Notes under the pieces: model-generated
Seen by the model: only the letters and a program-made list of their open reading frames with translations
What the model was told of the DNA's origin: nothing
Databases searched by the model: none
From: Fictibacillus norfolkensis
GTDB lineage: Bacteria; Bacillota; Bacilli; Bacillales; Fictibacillaceae
Assembly (NCBI RefSeq): GCF_014836645.1
Contig: NZ_JACSQM010000004.1
Location: forward strand, 310,001 to 374,000
DNA length: 64,000 nucleotides
Direction of reading: 5' to 3'
Translations under genes and position numbers: made by a program
Shown here: positions 52,525 to 61,382 of the stretch, piece after piece
How the letters are laid out: the number at the start of each line of letters is the position of its first letter
Numbering within the stretch: position 1 is the first letter of the stretch

Positions 52525-53052
52525 ATGTTCGATAAATTTAGTTTTGATACCATTTATGATGAACAGAATGAGATAACACCTCTAGTCGTGATGATGTGTG
52601 GCGTAGCCGGTTCCGGGAAAACTACTTTTTCACAACAGTTAGAGAAGAAGGGTTTTGTTCGTCTCTCAATTGATGAAGAAATATGGGCTACCCATGGTCG
52701 TTGGGGCATTGACTTTCCTATGGAAAAATTTGAGGAATACAGAAGAGAAGCAGAAAGTAAATTACGTCAGCTGCTCATTCAGTTAATACACGATAAACAA
52801 CAAGTGGTCATCGATTTTAGCTTTTGGGATCGATCAAGAAGGATCGAATATAAAAAGCTTATTGAAGAAGCTGGAGGTAAATGGATGTTAATCTATTTAA
52901 AGGTTCAGCCGGAAGAATTACGAAAGCGCCTAAAGTTGCGAAACAAACGCTTTGATGCGAATTCTTTTCCGATTTCCGAGGAACGATTGGCTTCTTATCT
53001 TGATGGTTTTGAAGTTCCAAAAGATGAAGGGGAAATCGTAGTTGAAAATTAA
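52525..53052 (+). CDS. P-loop kinase-like protein (AAA_33)
   Basis: 175 residues, ATG with TGAGGAGATTAGGG. Walker A MCGVAGSGKTTFS (about 24-36), Asp in RLSIDEEIWATHG, Walker B VVIDFSFWDRSRR, and lid arginines LRKRLKLRNKR. Resembles zeta-toxin/polynucleotide-kinase-like AAA_33 proteins that phosphorylate small molecules. No antitoxin gene beside it. Substrate unknown. Confidence 0.82.
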   Translation: MFDKFSFDTIYDEQNEITPLVVMMCGVAGSGKTTFSQQLEKKGFVRLSIDEEIWATHGRWGIDFPMEKFEEYRREAESKLRQLLIQLIHDKQQVVIDFSFWDRSRRIEYKKLIEEAGGKWMLIYLKVQPEELRKRLKLRNKRFDANSFPISEERLASYLDGFEVPKDEGEIVVEN

Positions 53053-53078
53053 TTCGAAGATTTGGAAGGGAAAGTTCC

Positions 53079-53630
53079 ATGTTATCAACTTATTGTTATA
53101 CCTATAAAACTAAAGGTGGAAGAAAAGTAACAATAAGGAAGGCTACCATACATGATGCTGAAATGATATTAATGGCTGCTCCAAAAGCATTGGTAGATGC
53201 TCCTTATATGCTAAGTACTGTGGAAGACATTGAAAAGTTAAGTCTTGAAGATATCAAAAGGGAGTTGAAGTATTACTCCACAAATCCGAATTATCTCAAA
53301 CTCGTGGCTGAATATGAAAATGAGATTGCAGGTGTGATTGATTTTAAAAACGGAAACAAAGAGAAGGTTGCACATTAAGGTTCTTTTGCGATGACCGTGT
53401 TACCCCAATATCGAAATCTTGGTGTTGGAAGAGCGCTGATAGACTCACTGATTTCTTGGGCAAGAAACAATGAAACGATTGAAAAGGTTTGTCTAGAGGT
53501 CATGGAAGACAACCACGGAGCCATACACTTATATAAATCACTGGATTTTGTTATAGAAGGAAGAAAAACGAGAGCTGTAAAAATGGATGGACGATATCAA
53601 GATTTAATCCAGATGGCTTTATTTGTTTAA
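53079..53630 (+). pseudogene. GNAT acetyltransferase broken by an in-frame stop
   Basis: Two halves in the same reading frame: 53079-53378 (99 codons, RKATIHDAEMILMAAPKAL) and from 53379 on GSFAMTVLPQYRNLGVGRAL and DNHGAIHLYKSLDFVIEGR. They are separated only by a TAA at 53376-53378 between KVAH and GSFAM. Intact relatives read through here (AH-x-GSFxMxV). The second half could start at ATG 53391, but it lacks a ribosome site and the N-terminal half of the fold. A sequencing error or a stop from CAA are the simple explanations. Confidence 0.8.
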
Positions 53631-53690
53631 TCACTGAAGAGTTTCCATACATCCATGGAGAATATCTTGATAGGTAAGAAAAGGTAGGTG

Positions 53691-53984
53691 ATGAAGTTGG
53701 CATTTGTAATAGCCACAGGAATTTTAGTCGTTTTAGTATTTTTGGCAATAAGTCTTACTAAAGGTAAAACAACAAAAAGAAAACTCATCGTTTGGGGTTC
53801 TTTCATTATGGTGGGCTTTAATCCGTTTTTAACGTTTCTCATTTCTATTCCAGTTGGTCTAGCAGTCGGTGATGGGTTTGCTGCTGTGGGTATGATGATG
53901 CTATTATTACCTGTTTTCTTTGTCATTGGATTGATTACGTTGTTAGCAGGGATTTTTGCGACAAGTAGGGTAGGGGATGCATAA
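53691..53984 (+). CDS. Small membrane protein
   Basis: 97 residues, ATG with AAGGTAGG just upstream (short spacing). Three TM helices: about 3-22, 34-56 and 62-86; Lys-rich loop SLTKGKTTKRK. No family recognised. 60 bases after the broken acetyltransferase. Confidence 0.6.
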   Translation: MKLAFVIATGILVVLVFLAISLTKGKTTKRKLIVWGSFIMVGFNPFLTFLISIPVGLAVGDGFAAVGMMMLLLPVFFVIGLITLLAGIFATSRVGDA

Positions 53985-54044
53985 GACCATTACGGAACAT
54001 TGTATGTACTTCCTCTTATCTTAAGTTTGAAAGGAAGATTGAAA

Positions 54045-54338
54045 GTGAAGCTGCAAGGACCTATTACATTTACTTTAGTCATGCTTACAGGTACACTTCT
54101 AAAATTCTTTATTCCAGAGCATTGGACAGTCTGGCAAGGTGCCTTATTGGCTGGAGGAATAGTTGGAATCACTTTATGGGGCTTTATTAAAATTGGATTA
54201 GCCAAGAAAACAATATCCACTTGGTTGGGTGTTTCCTTAATGATTGCAGCTTTTTTTACTTCAGTCTATCTTGCGAATCTTTATGAAAAGGATTCAAATA
54301 CACTTAATAAGAACAGCACTTTTGATGAACTGAATTAA
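54045..54338 (+). CDS. Small membrane protein
   Basis: 97 residues from GTG 54045 (GAAAGGAAG 7 bases upstream); the frame is open from TTG 54000 but without a site there. Three TM helices (about 5-20, 28-46, 56-74) and a polar Asn/Asp-rich tail. Unknown function; may form a unit with its membrane-protein neighbours. Confidence 0.6.
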   Translation: MKLQGPITFTLVMLTGTLLKFFIPEHWTVWQGALLAGGIVGITLWGFIKIGLAKKTISTWLGVSLMIAAFFTSVYLANLYEKDSNTLNKNSTFDELN

Positions 54339-54367
54339 TAGATTTTGGCAGTGAGTGGAGGAAGAGT

Positions 54368-54613
54368 ATGGAGTTATCATTACCAGAGAGTGTGAAGAAG
54401 TACTATTGGTATCTGTTCCCAATAACCATGATCTTGATGACATTAAATGCAGCTTTTTATGGAAATGAACTTCAATACTTTGGATATTATGAGCTTGAAG
54501 ACTTAGGTCGCATCATTTTTATATTATTAATTAAGGCATTCGAAAGTGCTCTCATTACAATATTGTTAATATGGTTATATACTAAAATGAAATCAGGATA
54601 TAAAAATCCTTAA
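54368..54613 (+). CDS. Small membrane protein, two TM helices
   Basis: 81 residues, ATG with GTGGAGGAAG upstream. Helices about 12-30 (YYWYLFPITMILMTLNAA) and 47-70, separated by an acidic loop YYELEDLGR. No family recognised. 17 bases before the nucleotidyltransferase gene. Confidence 0.6.
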   Translation: MELSLPESVKKYYWYLFPITMILMTLNAAFYGNELQYFGYYELEDLGRIIFILLIKAFESALITILLIWLYTKMKSGYKNP

Positions 54614-54630
54614 GAAATTTCGAGGTAATA

Positions 54631-55275
54631 ATGAGCGAAATCAAAGAAATCTGGCAACCACTCTCGGTTGATGAAGTACAAGGAATATTCAGCCCGATGC
54701 CTATCCAATGGTGGATTGCTGGTGGCTGGGCATTGGATTTGTATCTAGATAGAATAACCCGAGAACATGATGATATCGATGTTGTCATTTTGAGATCTCA
54801 ACACCTACTTTTACAGAAATATTTATTCAGTGACTGGGAAGGGTATAAAGCATTCAAAGGAAAATTAACGCCGTGGAACAAGAACGAAAAGCTAGAAACT
54901 CATTTTGATAATTTATGGTTTAAGAAAAAGGGAAAGTCTAGTTGGGCTTTTCAAGTTATGATCATAGATTGTGAGGATGATTATTGGATTTACAAACGAA
55001 ATGGTACAATAAGAAGAAAGCTAACGGATTTTGAATTGACAACTTCTGAGGGAGTTTCGTACATAAGACCTGAAATTCAGCTTTTATATAAGGGTGGAAG
55101 TTCGTGGATTAGGGAAAAAGATAATCTGGATTTAGAGAATGTCTTGCCAACGTTGGATGATGTAAGTAGAGAATGGTTAAGAGATTCATTGACCATTCAG
55201 TACCCTAACGGACATCCATGGATTGAACGAATAAATGCGTGCATAGATAGCTCGCATAATAGGAAACTAAAGTAA
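54631..55275 (+). CDS. Aminoglycoside nucleotidyltransferase-like protein
   Basis: 214 residues, ATG with TCGAGGTAA. Nucleotidyltransferase motif WIAGGWALDLYL followed by REHDDIDVVILR (the GG-W...DxD pattern of ANT(2'')-type adenylyltransferases), and a C-terminal IRPEIQLLYKGG typical of the family. It would transfer AMP to an aminoglycoside-like hydroxyl; resistance is not shown, and chromosomal relatives often do not confer it. Confidence 0.82.
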   Translation: MSEIKEIWQPLSVDEVQGIFSPMPIQWWIAGGWALDLYLDRITREHDDIDVVILRSQHLLLQKYLFSDWEGYKAFKGKLTPWNKNEKLETHFDNLWFKKKGKSSWAFQVMIIDCEDDYWIYKRNGTIRRKLTDFELTTSEGVSYIRPEIQLLYKGGSSWIREKDNLDLENVLPTLDDVSREWLRDSLTIQYPNGHPWIERINACIDSSHNRKLK

Positions 55276-55345
55276 GGGTGGTGTATCGCTCCCCTTATTT
55301 TCTTTGTTCTAGTAGTAAAATTTATCAGTAAATAGGTGAAGTCTT

Positions 55346-57529
55346 ATGAGTAAAATCGTCATTTTAGCAGAAAAACCATCACAAGCTAAGGCTTATTCAG
55401 ATGCCTTTTCTATAAAAAAGAAAGATAAAACATTCATTGAATTAAACTCATGCAGCATATTTCCAAATGGCGCAGTGATAACATGGGGCATCGGTCATTT
55501 GGTCGAGCTGAAGCAACCAAAAGAATATAAGTCTGAGTGGGGAACATGGCGTTTGTCTTCTTTACCGATCTTACCTGAACGTTATGAATTCAAGGTCGCA
55601 ACGGGTAAGTATGAACAGTTTAATGCGGTAAAACGCTTATTTAAAGAAGCGGACATCATCATTAACGGATGTGATGTGGATCGTGAAGGTTCAAACATCT
55701 TTTATTCGATCTACCATATGACAGGTGTGAGAGGCAAAACCATTAAACGACTGTGGATAAACTCTCTAGAAGTCGATGAGGTTCGTAAAGGATTTTCTAA
55801 TCTTCATGATAACGAGAAAGATCTATTGCTTTATGCTGAAGCCAAAACACGTCAAATCTCTGATTGGCTCGTTGGAATGAACGGAAGTCGCCTTTATACG
55901 TTACTGTTACAGCAAAAGGGACTTACGGATAGCTTGAGCATTGGCAGGGTGCAGTCGCCAACAACATACTTGATCTATCAAAGGCACCTCGAGATCGAGA
56001 ATTTTGTGGCTAAACCTTTTTATGAAATTGAAGGGAACTTTACGGCCGCAAACGGAAAGTATAAAGGAAAAGCAAAAATAAAAAGTGAGAAACAAGAAGA
56101 AGTTCTACAGCTTCTAGACAAGCACAACATTACTGGAAAAGATACGGGCATCATTAAAGCCGTTTCGAAAAAGGAAATGCGAATCAAATCACCTAAGTTA
56201 CACTCGCTCTCGACGTTGCAGGCAACAGCGAACAGAAGATGGAAATACAGTCCGAAGAAGGTTTTGGATACGGTTCAGAAATTGTACGATAAGAAAATCT
56301 TATCGTATCCAAGGACAGACACTCAATACATTACCGAAAATGAGTTTGCGTATCTATCGGCGAACCTTGATTCGTATCAAGGTCTTATAGAGAATCGTTT
56401 TGCTGCAGCTTCTAAACGGCCTAGTAAAAGATATGTAGACGGATCAAAGGTTCAAGAACACTATGCGATCATCCCAACAAAAAATGTTCCAACACAAGCA
56501 AAAATTCAAGGATTATCGATAGAAGAAAAGAACATTTACTTTGAAGTCTTGAATACGACACTTGCTATGTTTCATCATGACTATGTGTACGAAGAGATAA
56601 AAGTAACAACGGATGTGAACGGTTTAGACTTTGAATCAGTAGGAAAAACAGAGATCAGCAAAGGATGGAAAGAACTGTTTAACTATGGATCAAAGGAAAA
56701 AGAAAACCCAACTGCTAAGAAAGATGAAAACGCAACACAAGCCCTTCCTAAACTTGATAAAGGGGAGGAAGTGAAAAGTATTGTCAAAATGAAAGAAGGA
56801 ATGACCACCCCTCCAAAACCTTATACAGAAGGTCAACTCATTTCGATGATGAAAACGTGTGGTAAGTCCGTCGAGAATGAAGAAGAAATGGAAATATTGA
56901 AAGAAGTAGAAGGCTTAGGTACTGAAGCAACACGAAGTGGAATCATTGAAACCATTAAAAAGCATCAATACATTGAAGTGAAAAAGAACATTGTCCATAT
57001 TACTGAAAAAGGAAAAATTCTATGTCAGTCCATAGAAGGCAATCTGCTTTCCAGTCCATCCATGACCGCTAAATGGGAAACCTATTTAAAGAAAATCGGA
57101 AACGGAAATGGGACTCCTCAAGCATTTTTAGGTAGTATCGCAAAGTTTCTCAATAAATTGATTGAAGAAGTACCTGGACAATTGAATGCTGCACCTATCC
57201 AGCAGAGCATTGATGGAGTTAAGGATGTGAGCCAGAAACCGATTGCTACTTGTCCACGGTGTAAAAAAGGAAAGATCAGCGTAAGTCGTTCTTATTATCG
57301 ATGTTCGGAACATGCTAATGGCTGCAAACAAACTTTTCCAGGGAAATTACTCGGTAAGACGATTACGGAAAAACAGGTGAAGGATTTATGTACGAAAGGG
57401 AAAACAAGTCTCATAAAAGGCTTTAAGCCAAAAGCGAAAGAAAAGAAAAAGTTCAGTGCGATGCTTGTTCTAAAGGATGATTTAACGATTGGGTTTGAGT
57501 TTGCTAATAATCAGTTTGTGAAGAAATGA
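55346..57529 (+). CDS. topB: DNA topoisomerase III
   Basis: 727 residues, the length of B. subtilis TopB. Type IA enzyme that decatenates single strands. TOPRIM domain (1-150) with E in LAEKPSQAKAY and DxD in NGCDVDREGSNIF; active-site tyrosine in ILSYPRTDTQYIT (about 320); GTEATRSGIIE motif. A C-terminal CPRCKKG...YYRCSE zinc-knuckle-like region. ATG with TAGGTG. Core gene lying in an otherwise accessory stretch. Confidence 0.96.
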   Translation: MSKIVILAEKPSQAKAYSDAFSIKKKDKTFIELNSCSIFPNGAVITWGIGHLVELKQPKEYKSEWGTWRLSSLPILPERYEFKVATGKYEQFNAVKRLFKEADIIINGCDVDREGSNIFYSIYHMTGVRGKTIKRLWINSLEVDEVRKGFSNLHDNEKDLLLYAEAKTRQISDWLVGMNGSRLYTLLLQQKGLTDSLSIGRVQSPTTYLIYQRHLEIENFVAKPFYEIEGNFTAANGKYKGKAKIKSEKQEEVLQLLDKHNITGKDTGIIKAVSKKEMRIKSPKLHSLSTLQATANRRWKYSPKKVLDTVQKLYDKKILSYPRTDTQYITENEFAYLSANLDSYQGLIENRFAAASKRPSKRYVDGSKVQEHYAIIPTKNVPTQAKIQGLSIEEKNIYFEVLNTTLAMFHHDYVYEEIKVTTDVNGLDFESVGKTEISKGWKELFNYGSKEKENPTAKKDENATQALPKLDKGEEVKSIVKMKEGMTTPPKPYTEGQLISMMKTCGKSVENEEEMEILKEVEGLGTEATRSGIIETIKKHQYIEVKKNIVHITEKGKILCQSIEGNLLSSPSMTAKWETYLKKIGNGNGTPQAFLGSIAKFLNKLIEEVPGQLNAAPIQQSIDGVKDVSQKPIATCPRCKKGKISVSRSYYRCSEHANGCKQTFPGKLLGKTITEKQVKDLCTKGKTSLIKGFKPKAKEKKKFSAMLVLKDDLTIGFEFANNQFVKK

Positions 57530-57561
57530 TTAATTAAACATAAGGAGGTAAGAGGCGGCAA

Positions 57562-57840
57562 ATGGATACAATGAAAACTATTATTACTTTTGTGATGCTC
57601 GTTCTTTCTTTTATCCTTTTGTATCTTACTAGAAAACACAAAAATAAGAAGAAAAGTGCATTTCTGATGATCGGCTTGCTTATTTCTGCTTTGCCACTTA
57701 CTTATACACTTTATGATGATTACAAGAACGAATATATTGGAGCAAATATTGGTCTTGGTCTTGCTTTTCTTCTTACTTGGGTGATTACAGGTACTGTATT
57801 TATAGTAGCAATGATAAAGCTCATTCGTGCCCGCCGTTAG
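57562..57840 (+). CDS. Small membrane protein
   Basis: 92 residues from ATG 57562, TAAGGAGG upstream though with long spacing (about 15 bases). Three TM helices (about 5-22, 34-50, 65-86) and basic ends (RKHKNKKKS; LIRARR). Found 32 bases after topB. Function unknown. Confidence 0.6.
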   Translation: MDTMKTIITFVMLVLSFILLYLTRKHKNKKKSAFLMIGLLISALPLTYTLYDDYKNEYIGANIGLGLAFLLTWVITGTVFIVAMIKLIRARR

Positions 57841-57964
57841 TTAGATGAGTCTTTCTACATTTGAGAGTTATCTATAATCATTTAACAAGCAGCTACAAAG
57901 GATCTTCAATCGAAGATGATAACAATCAATTATGTTAACTAAGAATGTAAAAAATATACATAAG

Positions 57965-57995
57965 AAAAAACCAGTTTTATAGACTGGTTTTTTTC
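57965..57995. terminator. Bidirectional terminator
   Basis: Perfect 11-bp stem AAAAAACCAGT / ACTGGTTTTTT with a 7-nt loop, between the small membrane gene and the convergent DinB-like gene. Confidence 0.9.
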
Positions 57996-58017
57996 TAGAT
58001 GTAACACTTTATTAAAT

Positions 58018-58488
58018 TCAGTTTTTAATACTTACATGTTCAATCATACGCTTCATTGACTGAATTTGCCCCATATGAGCAGCTTCATGCATTAATGTTA
58101 AACCTGCAAGTTCTGCAACAGTCTTACACCCCAAGAATGGTATATCCAAATCTTGATTTAGCTGTTCAGTTGGAATTTGCTTTAAACGAGATAATTGATC
58201 TTTCAACTGTAAAATAAGCTGATCCATAGCAGGTATATTTCCTGTCCAATCAGCTGGTTTTGTGCCATTTCCAAACAATTCCATATAATTCGTGGGAAGG
58301 TGAGTTGTTACATGAGGGAAACCAAACATAGTTTGTTCAGTAATTGTCAAAACGTGACCTGTATGCCAATGAATTGTGTTATTAAAACCATCTGGCTGTA
58401 CATCAGTTTGTTCCTTAGAAACGGACTCTACAATATTAATGAAGTATTCTCTTGTCATCTCAAATTGTTTAAATACAAGTTGATCCAT
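58018..58488 (-). CDS. DinB-family protein (DinB_2)
   Basis: 156 residues from ATG 58488 (GAGGGGAG 8 bases upstream). Metal histidines in TIHWHTGHVLT and LTLMHEAAHMGQIQSM; QFEMTREYFINIVESVSKE start. Resembles B. subtilis YfiT/DinB-like putative thiol transferases. Divergent from another DinB-type gene at 58759. Confidence 0.88.
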   Translation of the reverse strand: MDQLVFKQFEMTREYFINIVESVSKEQTDVQPDGFNNTIHWHTGHVLTITEQTMFGFPHVTTHLPTNYMELFGNGTKPADWTGNIPAMDQLILQLKDQLSRLKQIPTEQLNQDLDIPFLGCKTVAELAGLTLMHEAAHMGQIQSMKRMIEHVSIKN

Positions 58489-58646
58489 CTTTTTCTCCCC
58501 TCTCATTAACAAAAATCAACCATATTATACCAGTAAAAAACGGAATAAAATATAGGTAAAAATTCCCATAAAAAACGTTGTGTGAAATAGGCTGACAATT
58601 GAACAAGGATAAGCGCTCAAGTGTTTTGTGATAATAAAGTTTAAAG

Positions 58647-58678
58647 GCGTGCCATGATGTGAAAACATTATGGCACGC
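58647..58678. other. Inverted repeat between divergent DinB-like genes
   Basis: GCGTGCCAT pairs exactly with ATGGCACGC, with an inner TGT/ACA and a GAAA-type loop. No T tail, so not a simple terminator; it may be an operator or a transcript hairpin. Confidence 0.5.
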
Positions 58679-58758
58679 TAATCCTTTTAAAGGTGTTTTA
58701 AAAACAATGAAGAATACCCCTTATAGGTTACAAATTTTAGAATTGGGAGGGAATTCAA

Positions 58759-59271
58759 TTGAAGCCTCATGCATTACAATTGTATGATTATCACGTTTGG
58801 GCAAATCAAAGAGTTTTTGAGCACTTAAAAGAACTGCCACAGGACATTTATCGCAGGGAGATTCAAAGTGTTTTCTCTTCCATTTCAGAAGTATTTGTGC
58901 ATATTTACACTGCCGATACTATATGGTTGAATGTCATGTCAAGCAATAGTTTTGATAAAGCAGAAATGAGATCACAACTACGAGAGAAAACAAAAGGAAA
59001 AAGTGTTGAAGAGACGGAAACGATGTTTTTTAACTTATCTGAGCAATTTGAGGAATTTTTTGATCGCAAAGGGAATCTTAATCAAGCAATTTTTCCAGAA
59101 CATCCTCACTTTGATCGGTTGGAAACCAATCTTTTCGAATTGGTACAGCATGTTGTCAACCATGGAACCTATCATCGTGGGAATATAACAGCTATGTTGC
59201 GGCAATTAGGGTATCCTGGGGTTATGACTGATTATGTTGTTTATTTGTATGCAACGAATAGAAAAAAATAG
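58759..59271 (+). CDS. DinB family protein
   Basis: 170 residues, TTG start with GGGAGGGA upstream. LYDYHVWANQRVFEHLKELP is the classic DinB opening; metal ligands in FVHIYTAD and VQHVVNHGTYHRGNITAML. In B. subtilis dinB is DNA-damage inducible; I saw no clear LexA box (CGAAC-N4-GTTCG) upstream. Confidence 0.9.
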   Translation: MKPHALQLYDYHVWANQRVFEHLKELPQDIYRREIQSVFSSISEVFVHIYTADTIWLNVMSSNSFDKAEMRSQLREKTKGKSVEETETMFFNLSEQFEEFFDRKGNLNQAIFPEHPHFDRLETNLFELVQHVVNHGTYHRGNITAMLRQLGYPGVMTDYVVYLYATNRKK

Positions 59272-59390
59272 CTTTTTACTAACTGCCGATAATCCTTACT
59301 TATATTAAATATACAGAAATAGAGTTATGCTTTTCTATTTCTGAAAATCAGTTAATTCCATAATAGGGCGAGATTGTAGAACAAAAAGTA

Positions 59391-59442
59391 AAAGGAGTGA
59401 AACATATTATAGATGACTAATATTTTTCACTTCTTTTTTTTT
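59391..59442 (+). terminator. Probable terminator in the 332-base gap before the second two-component system
   Basis: Long imperfect stem AAAGGAGTGAAACATATT / AATATTTTTCACTTCTTT followed by T8. The remaining gap (59272-59390, 59443-59590) has no gene that I can see. Confidence 0.65.
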
Positions 59443-59603
59443 ATGACTTTTTACGACTTAGGTCTTGAAAACGGTAGGCAGGAACGAACGGTTGTTTGTT
59501 CAATGCCAAGAAGGTTTGGGATGTAGTGAACCTGTCAACTCCTTAATTCCTTTCACTCCGTTTCAGTCAGACATTTACCTTACAAAAGAATGGAAGTGAA
59601 AAT

Positions 59604-60299
59604 ATGCAAAGGACTGTTCTGCTTGTTGAGGATGATAGAGATATTAGTGAATTGGTTAAAAATCACTTGGAACAGGAGAATTTTACGGTACTTACTGTAT
59701 TTAATGGAGAGAAGGCATTGGCTCTACTTCAGAAAAATGAGGTGGATTTAATCTTACTTGATCTAATGCTCCCTAAGCTAAGTGGGATTGATTTTCTAAA
59801 GCAGGTAAGAACAACAAGTTTAATTCCTGTCTTGATCATTTCAGCAAAAGGGAGTGATATAGATAAAGCTTTAGGTCTTGGATTTGGTGCAGACGATTAT
59901 ATCAGCAAGCCTTTTTCTATGCTTGAACTGACCGCCAGGGTGCATGCCGCAATTCGAAGAGCAACACAATATCGTTCTTCAGAGAATGTATCTACTTCAA
60001 CTATCCTTCATTTTATGGAGCTTTCTCTTGACTTAAACACCTTTTCGGCAATAGTTAAGGGGAAAACTGTGCAGCTTACATCAAAGGAATTTCATATTTT
60101 AAAACTATTTATGACTAATCAGAGCAGGGTGTTTACAAAGGAGCAAATTTATCATTTCATTTGGGAAGATGACTATTATGGAAATGAAAATGTAATTAAC
60201 GTCCATATTAGAAGACTTCGGGGGAAAATAGAAGTGGATCCATCCAACCCACAATACATTCGAACGGTATGGGGCATCGGATATAAATTAGGTGAATAA
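59604..60299 (+). CDS. OmpR-family response regulator (second system)
   Basis: 231 residues, ATG with GGAAGTG upstream. Receiver with EDDRDI, phospho-Asp in LILLDLMLPKLSG and YISKPFS; winged HTH with LTSKEFHILKLFMTNQS and YIRTVWGIGYKLGE. Three bases before the kinase gene. Upstream of a bacitracin-type ABC exporter, its probable target. Confidence 0.95.
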   Translation: MQRTVLLVEDDRDISELVKNHLEQENFTVLTVFNGEKALALLQKNEVDLILLDLMLPKLSGIDFLKQVRTTSLIPVLIISAKGSDIDKALGLGFGADDYISKPFSMLELTARVHAAIRRATQYRSSENVSTSTILHFMELSLDLNTFSAIVKGKTVQLTSKEFHILKLFMTNQSRVFTKEQIYHFIWEDDYYGNENVINVHIRRLRGKIEVDPSNPQYIRTVWGIGYKLGE

Positions 60300-60302
60300 C
60301 AT

Positions 60303-61238
60303 ATGACTGTTTTATTGAGTTCAATTATAGTAGTTTCACTTATGATTATTGCTACGCAATCTTATTTCAGGAGAAAAATGAATAGGGACCTGATCGAAAT
60401 ACGGAATAAACTTTCCGATATTATTGAACAGGAGACTACTGAAAAAGTGTTAATACAAACAGATCAGAAAACCATTAAACTATTCCTCATTCAAATTAAC
60501 CGTCTTTTAGATTACAATCAACAAGTAATTGCAGACTATGTAAAAACTAAAGATAGCTTAAGAAAACTGCTGTCTAACATGTCTCACGATTTGAAAACCC
60601 CATTAACCGTAATTTTAGGCTATGTTGAAAAATTAAATTTAGACAAAAGTATGAGTGTGGAAGAACGGTACCAGGTTACTTCCCGTCTTCATCAGAAAAC
60701 GCTAAGTGTAATAGCACTGCTCAATCAATTTTTTGATCTTGTTAAACTTGATTCTGGGGATTATTCTTACCCTTTAAGCAGGATTTCTATTAACGAAATT
60801 TGCAGGAAAAATGTGTTGGAATTTTATGATTTGTTGCAATCTGAAAATCTTCAGGTGGAAGTGAACATTCCGGAACAATATTATTACATTCTTGGTAATG
60901 AGGAGGCACTAAATCGAATCCTAAGCAATCTTATCTCAAATGCTATCCGTTATGGAGGTGATGGAGGAGTGTTTGGTCTAGATGTTCGGGAAAATGGGGA
61001 TTCCATTGCAATTGAAATTTGGGATAAAGGGAAAGGAATCGTTAAGGTGGATCAAGATCAGGTGTTTGAACGGTTATATACTCTGGATGATGCGAGAAAT
61101 CCAGAGTTTCAAGGAAGTGGGCTCGGATTAAGCATTACAAAACATTTAATAGAAACAATGAAAGGTTCCATCCATTTAAGTAGCAAACCTTATGAAAAAA
61201 CGGTCTTTACGTGTATTTTCCAACGAATTACATATTAA
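60303..61238 (+). CDS. Sensor histidine kinase with one TM helix
   Basis: 311 residues. One N-terminal TM helix (about 2-19, VLLSSIIVVSLMIIATQ), no extracytoplasmic domain, a coiled-coil linker, HisKA NMSHDLKTPLTVILGYVEKL (about 94-113) and HATPase with LISNAIRYGGDGG, DKGKGIV and GSGLGLSITKHLIE. Short kinases like this accompany peptide-antibiotic ABC exporters, where the transporter itself does the sensing. ATG 60303 begins after a 3-base gap. Confidence 0.92.
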   Translation: MTVLLSSIIVVSLMIIATQSYFRRKMNRDLIEIRNKLSDIIEQETTEKVLIQTDQKTIKLFLIQINRLLDYNQQVIADYVKTKDSLRKLLSNMSHDLKTPLTVILGYVEKLNLDKSMSVEERYQVTSRLHQKTLSVIALLNQFFDLVKLDSGDYSYPLSRISINEICRKNVLEFYDLLQSENLQVEVNIPEQYYYILGNEEALNRILSNLISNAIRYGGDGGVFGLDVRENGDSIAIEIWDKGKGIVKVDQDQVFERLYTLDDARNPEFQGSGLGLSITKHLIETMKGSIHLSSKPYEKTVFTCIFQRITY

Positions 61239-61250
61239 ATACTTATTCGC

Positions 61251-61283
61251 AAGAGGTGTTCAGTTAGAACAGCCTCTTTTTTG
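61251..61283 (+). terminator. Terminator/attenuator between kinase and ABC genes
   Basis: Stem AAGAGG-TGTTC / GAACA-CCTCTT with one bulge, T6 tail. The ABC genes then need their own promoter (61284-61365). Confidence 0.7.
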
Positions 61284-61382
61284 CTACTAACAAAACACGT
61301 AAGAAATTTGTAAGGATTGGGAAAGAAAAAAGATATTTTTGATGCTTATGATGAAAGTAGATGGAGGAAAGGAGATATCAGA

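Noticed and set aside
52525..53052. Zeta-toxin of a toxin-antitoxin pair
   Set aside because: P-loop motifs fit the broad AAA_33 group, but there is no epsilon-like antitoxin gene upstream or downstream.
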